64,000 bases of DNA from Sphingomonas yabuuchiae (GTDB taxonomy: Bacteria; Pseudomonadota; Alphaproteobacteria; Sphingomonadales; Sphingomonadaceae): positions 27,572 to 91,571 of the forward strand of contig NZ_LDTF01000036.1 in assembly GCF_001477495.1 (NCBI RefSeq). The letters run 5' to 3'. The notes beneath the pieces were generated by a model that was not told the DNA's origin, did no database searches, and saw only the letters and a program-made list of their open reading frames with translations. How positions within the stretch are numbered: the first letter of the stretch is position 1; each line of letters starts with the position of its first letter. Made by a program: the position numbers and the translations under genes. This document shows positions 61,338 to 64,000 of this stretch, in pieces.

Positions 61338-62341
61338 AGATCGCAATGATCGCCCCCATCGCGTGGCGCACCCCGCCGCGCGCCTATGGCCCCTGGGAGT
61401 TGGTGACGAGCCTGTTGACCGAAGCGCTGGTCGCTCGCGGCGTCGACGTCACCCTGTTCGCAACCCAGGACAGCATCACCGCCGCCACACTAGCTGGTCC
61501 CGTCCCCGCCCCCTATTCCGAAGACCCGAGCGTCGATGCCAAGGTGTGGGAAATGCGCCATCTCGCTGCCGTGTTCGAGCGGGCGGGCGAGTTCGACCTG
61601 ATCCATAATCAAGCCGATTTTCCGGCACATGCCTTTTCCGCACTGGTGAACACCCCGATGGTGACGACCATCCACGGCTTTTCGTCGGAACGCATCGTGC
61701 CGATGTACGAGCCGTATCAGGAACGCGTGCACTATGTCGCCATCTCGGACGCGGATCGTCACCCCCGCCTTCGCTATGCCGAGACCATCCATCACGGCAT
61801 TCCGATCGAGGATTTTCCCTTTGATTCAGGCGGTAGCGAAGATCTTCTCTTCTTTGGTCGCATCCATCCGGACAAGGGTGCCGCCGAAGGCATCGCCGTG
61901 GCCGAGGCCACCGGTCACCGCCTGATGATGGCAGGGATCGTCCAGGATCAGGGCTATTGGGAGCTCGAAGTCCACCCCCATGTCGATGACGACCGCATCG
62001 TCTATCGCGGTCCGGTCGGCGGCGCGGATCGCACCGCGACCCTCGGACAGGCCAAGGCGCTGCTCCACCTCATCAATTTCGACGAGCCGTTCGGATTGTC
62101 GGTCGTCGAGGCGATGGCCTGCGGTACGCCGGTCATCGCGATCCGCCGCGGATCGATGCCGGAACTGATCGAGGACGGGGTCAACGGCTTCCTCGTCGAG
62201 AATGTCGAACAGGCCATCGATGCGGTCGGTCGGATCGGCGAGATCGACCGGGCCGCCTGTCGAAAGGTGGCGGCTGACCGCTTCTCGGTTGACCGTATGG
62301 CCGACCGATACCTTCAGCTTTACCGTACCATCCTGGGCTGA
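61334..62341 (+). CDS. Glycosyltransferase family 4
   Basis: A 335-residue GT-B glycosyltransferase. The N-terminal half has YGPWELVTSLLTEALVARG and the C-terminal half the nucleotide-sugar site GRIHPDKGAAEG and EPFGLSVVEAMACGTPVIA (E-x7-E). It overlaps the GH13 gene by four bases, so GH130, GH13 and GT4 are made from one message and should work on related sugars. Donor and acceptor unknown. Its last 22 bases overlap the MarR gene on the other strand. Confidence 0.9.
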   Translation: MKIAMIAPIAWRTPPRAYGPWELVTSLLTEALVARGVDVTLFATQDSITAATLAGPVPAPYSEDPSVDAKVWEMRHLAAVFERAGEFDLIHNQADFPAHAFSALVNTPMVTTIHGFSSERIVPMYEPYQERVHYVAISDADRHPRLRYAETIHHGIPIEDFPFDSGGSEDLLFFGRIHPDKGAAEGIAVAEATGHRLMMAGIVQDQGYWELEVHPHVDDDRIVYRGPVGGADRTATLGQAKALLHLINFDEPFGLSVVEAMACGTPVIAIRRGSMPELIEDGVNGFLVENVEQAIDAVGRIGEIDRAACRKVAADRFSVDRMADRYLQLYRTILG

Positions 62342-62790
62342 TCGCGCTGCGCCAGCGCGACGGCGTCGATCCGGTGGAGCATGGTCACGAATGCCTCCAG
62401 TTCGTCCGGCGTGAACCCGGCGAACAGCTGCGCTTCCAGTTCCAGCGCCTTGGGCGCGACATCGGCATAGAGCTCGCGCCCCGCCTCGGTCAGGACCAAC
62501 AGATGCGACCGGCGGTCGCCGTCATGCGCGTTGCGGGCGAGAAGACCGCGCCCGACCATCGCGATGGCGGCGCGGGAGACCGTCACCTTGTCCATCCGGC
62601 TGCGCTCGCACACCGCCGACTGGGCGACTGCGCCTTCCTCCGCGACGATAGCGATCAGCCGCCATTCGGGAATCGTGAGCCCGAACAGCTGCTGATAGGC
62701 GCTCGCGATGTGGTCGCTGACCAGGTTCGAGGTGATCGACAGACGATAGGGAAGAAAGCCGTCGAGCCGCAATTCGCGAGATCGTAACAT
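62320..62790 (-). CDS. MarR-family regulator
   Basis: A 156-residue winged-helix regulator. Core: LTIPEWRLIAIVAEEGAVAQ, recognition region RMDKVTVSRAAIAMVGRGLL and wing DGDRRSHLLVLTEAGREL. ATG 62790 (MLRSREL) is preferred; ATG 62808 would add six residues. Divergent from hppD with 63 bp between, so it probably controls aromatic amino-acid breakdown in response to an aromatic ligand. The long frame upstream is shadow of hppD. Confidence 0.88.
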   Translation of the reverse strand: MLRSRELRLDGFLPYRLSITSNLVSDHIASAYQQLFGLTIPEWRLIAIVAEEGAVAQSAVCERSRMDKVTVSRAAIAMVGRGLLARNAHDGDRRSHLLVLTEAGRELYADVAPKALELEAQLFAGFTPDELEAFVTMLHRIDAVALAQRDQPRMVR

Positions 62791-62853
62791 TTGACACCAA
62801 TTCCCCATTCTGCGATCTGGTAACGGAAGATACTGGATCAGGAGTTGGACGTC

Positions 62854-63915
62854 ATGGCAACCACCCCGAACAATCCGCTGGGCCTGGACGGCTTCGCATT
62901 CTGTGAATTCACGACGCCCGAGCCCGATACGCTGGCGCGCCAGTTTGATGCGATGGGCTTCGTGCCGACGCATCGCCATCCCGAAAAGGCGATCACCCGG
63001 TATAAACAGGGCCGCATCACCCTGCTGCTGAACGCCGAGGACCAGGGCCAGGCGGCGGACTTTCGCGCCGAGCACGGCCCGTCGGCCAGCGGCATGGGCT
63101 TCTATGTCGCCGATCCGGCCGAGACGTTCGACCATGCGGTCAAGGGCGGCGCCACGCCGGTCGACGCGGCGCGCGGGTGCCTGACCCCGGACGCCAAGGC
63201 GATCGAGGGCATCGGCGGCAGCTATCTTTATCTGGTCGAAGCGGGCAGAGACCTGTTCGCCGACTGGACCGAGATCGAAGGCTGGCAGCAGGCCGAGGCC
63301 GAAAACAATGTCGGGCTCGATCTGCTCGACCATCTGACCCACAATGTCCGCCGTGGCGAAATGCGCACCTGGTCGGGCTTCTATTCCAAGCTGTTCGGCT
63401 TCGAGGAGCAGAAGTATTTCGACATCAAGGGCAAGGCGACCGGCCTGTTCAGCCAGGCGATGATCGCCCCGGACAAGGCGATCCGCATCCCGTTGAACGA
63501 GAGCCAGGACGAGAAGAGCCAGATCGAGGAGTTCATCCGCGAATATAATGGCGAAGGCATCCAGCATCTCGCACTGACCACCGAAAATATCTACGAAACC
63601 GTCGAGAAGCTGCGCGCGCGGGGCGTCCGGTTGCAGGACACGATCGAGACCTATTACGAACTGGTCGACAAGCGCGTGCCCAACCATGGCGAAGACCTGG
63701 AGCGACTGCGCAAGAACCGCATCCTGATCGACGGTAATGTCGGCGAAGAGGGTATCCTGCTCCAGATCTTCACTGAAAACATGGTCGGACCGATCTTCTT
63801 CGAGATCATCCAGCGCAAGGGCAATGAAGGCTTCGGCAACGGCAATTTCCAGGCCCTGTTCGAGAGCATCGAACTGGATCAGATCCGGCGCGGCGTCATC
63901 ACGGTGGATGCCTGA
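62854..63915 (+). CDS. hppD: 4-hydroxyphenylpyruvate dioxygenase
   Basis: A 353-residue Fe(II) dioxygenase turning 4-hydroxyphenylpyruvate into homogentisate in tyrosine breakdown. Two vicinal-oxygen-chelate halves are present. Iron ligands are expected at His in LDHLTHNV, His in GIQHLALTT and Glu in FFEIIQRKG, all visible. ATG 62854 (MATTPNNPLGLDGF) has AGGAG about ten bases upstream. It is divergent from a MarR regulator. Confidence 0.97.
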   Translation: MATTPNNPLGLDGFAFCEFTTPEPDTLARQFDAMGFVPTHRHPEKAITRYKQGRITLLLNAEDQGQAADFRAEHGPSASGMGFYVADPAETFDHAVKGGATPVDAARGCLTPDAKAIEGIGGSYLYLVEAGRDLFADWTEIEGWQQAEAENNVGLDLLDHLTHNVRRGEMRTWSGFYSKLFGFEEQKYFDIKGKATGLFSQAMIAPDKAIRIPLNESQDEKSQIEEFIREYNGEGIQHLALTTENIYETVEKLRARGVRLQDTIETYYELVDKRVPNHGEDLERLRKNRILIDGNVGEEGILLQIFTENMVGPIFFEIIQRKGNEGFGNGNFQALFESIELDQIRRGVITVDA

Positions 63916-63927
63916 TACCAAGCTGCT

Positions 63928-64000
63928 CCCCTCCCCTTAAGGGGAGGGGCCGGGGGTGGGGCGCTTCCTCAAACGACCAGCTCGGGGAGAGGCCCCACCC
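63928..64000. repeat. Palindromic intergenic repeat at right edge
   Basis: A perfect 22-bp palindrome (CCCCTCCCCTTAA and its complement, 63928-63949) is followed by GGGTGGGGC (63955-63963) inverted as GCCCCACCC (63992-64000). It lies 12 bases after the hppD stop and resembles the 34489 repeat in composition. It may end transcription and may continue beyond the window. Confidence 0.65.

Noticed and set aside
59859..61346. 495-codon minus-strand frame
   Set aside because: Antisense to the GH13 gene, which has all four family motifs.

Overview
The window is high-GC DNA whose gene content and protein styles fit a sphingomonad (Sphingomonas-like Alphaproteobacteria). The supporting signs are the HPr-rel-A gene set, an alphaproteobacterial direct-repeat SOS box (GTTC-N7-GTTC), long PstA/PstC permeases, a DUF2794 gene, and CT-rich palindromic intergenic repeats. 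This assignment is inferred from the sequence alone. No tRNA, rRNA, CRISPR array or insertion sequence was seen.

Positions 1 to about 13,030 look like an integrated accessory element. A tyrosine integrase (11640-13031) sits at its right end, and the left end lies outside the window. Inside are: a DUF499-type ATPase running off the left edge with a small HTH partner and a palindromic operator candidate; a divergent single-chain DUF262/DUF1524 (GmrSD-like) restriction protein; a run of uncharacterised genes with a CHC2/Toprim primase-like protein and an AlpA-like HTH; and a three-gene operon encoding a possible RNase H-fold protein, a Ser/Thr kinase and a 58-residue protein. Several unrecognised proteins complete it. 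The mix suggests a mobile island carrying phage-defence or DNA-modification functions.

From about 13.2 kb onward the content is ordinary chromosome: dinB under an SOS box; a histidine kinase with a REC-GGDEF-EAL regulator; glmS and glmU (UDP-GlcNAc synthesis); gph; and the four-gene HPr-rel-A set. Next comes a complete phosphate regulon (phoR, pstS-C-A-B, phoU, phoB) with a three-repeat Pho-box candidate overlapping the phoR stop codon. Then follow DUF2794-cysE, a TauE-like exporter, ahpD/ahpC divergent from oxyR, two fasciclin-domain proteins, moaE-moaD-pgsA and an LplT-like transporter.

The 41-51 kb part is devoted to small organic acids. A dctB-dctD two-component system lies upstream of DUF485-actP (acetate-type symport) and is divergent from dctA, followed by an outer-membrane porin and a KgtP-like permease. 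The DctD homologue lacks the GAFTGA loop needed for sigma-54 contact. After mtnP there is a complete RND efflux operon (adaptor, pump, outer-membrane channel) divergent from a TetR regulator with inverted repeats in the shared promoter. The right end holds a tightly overlapping GH130-GH13-GT4 carbohydrate operon, a MarR regulator and hppD (tyrosine catabolism), closing in a palindromic repeat.
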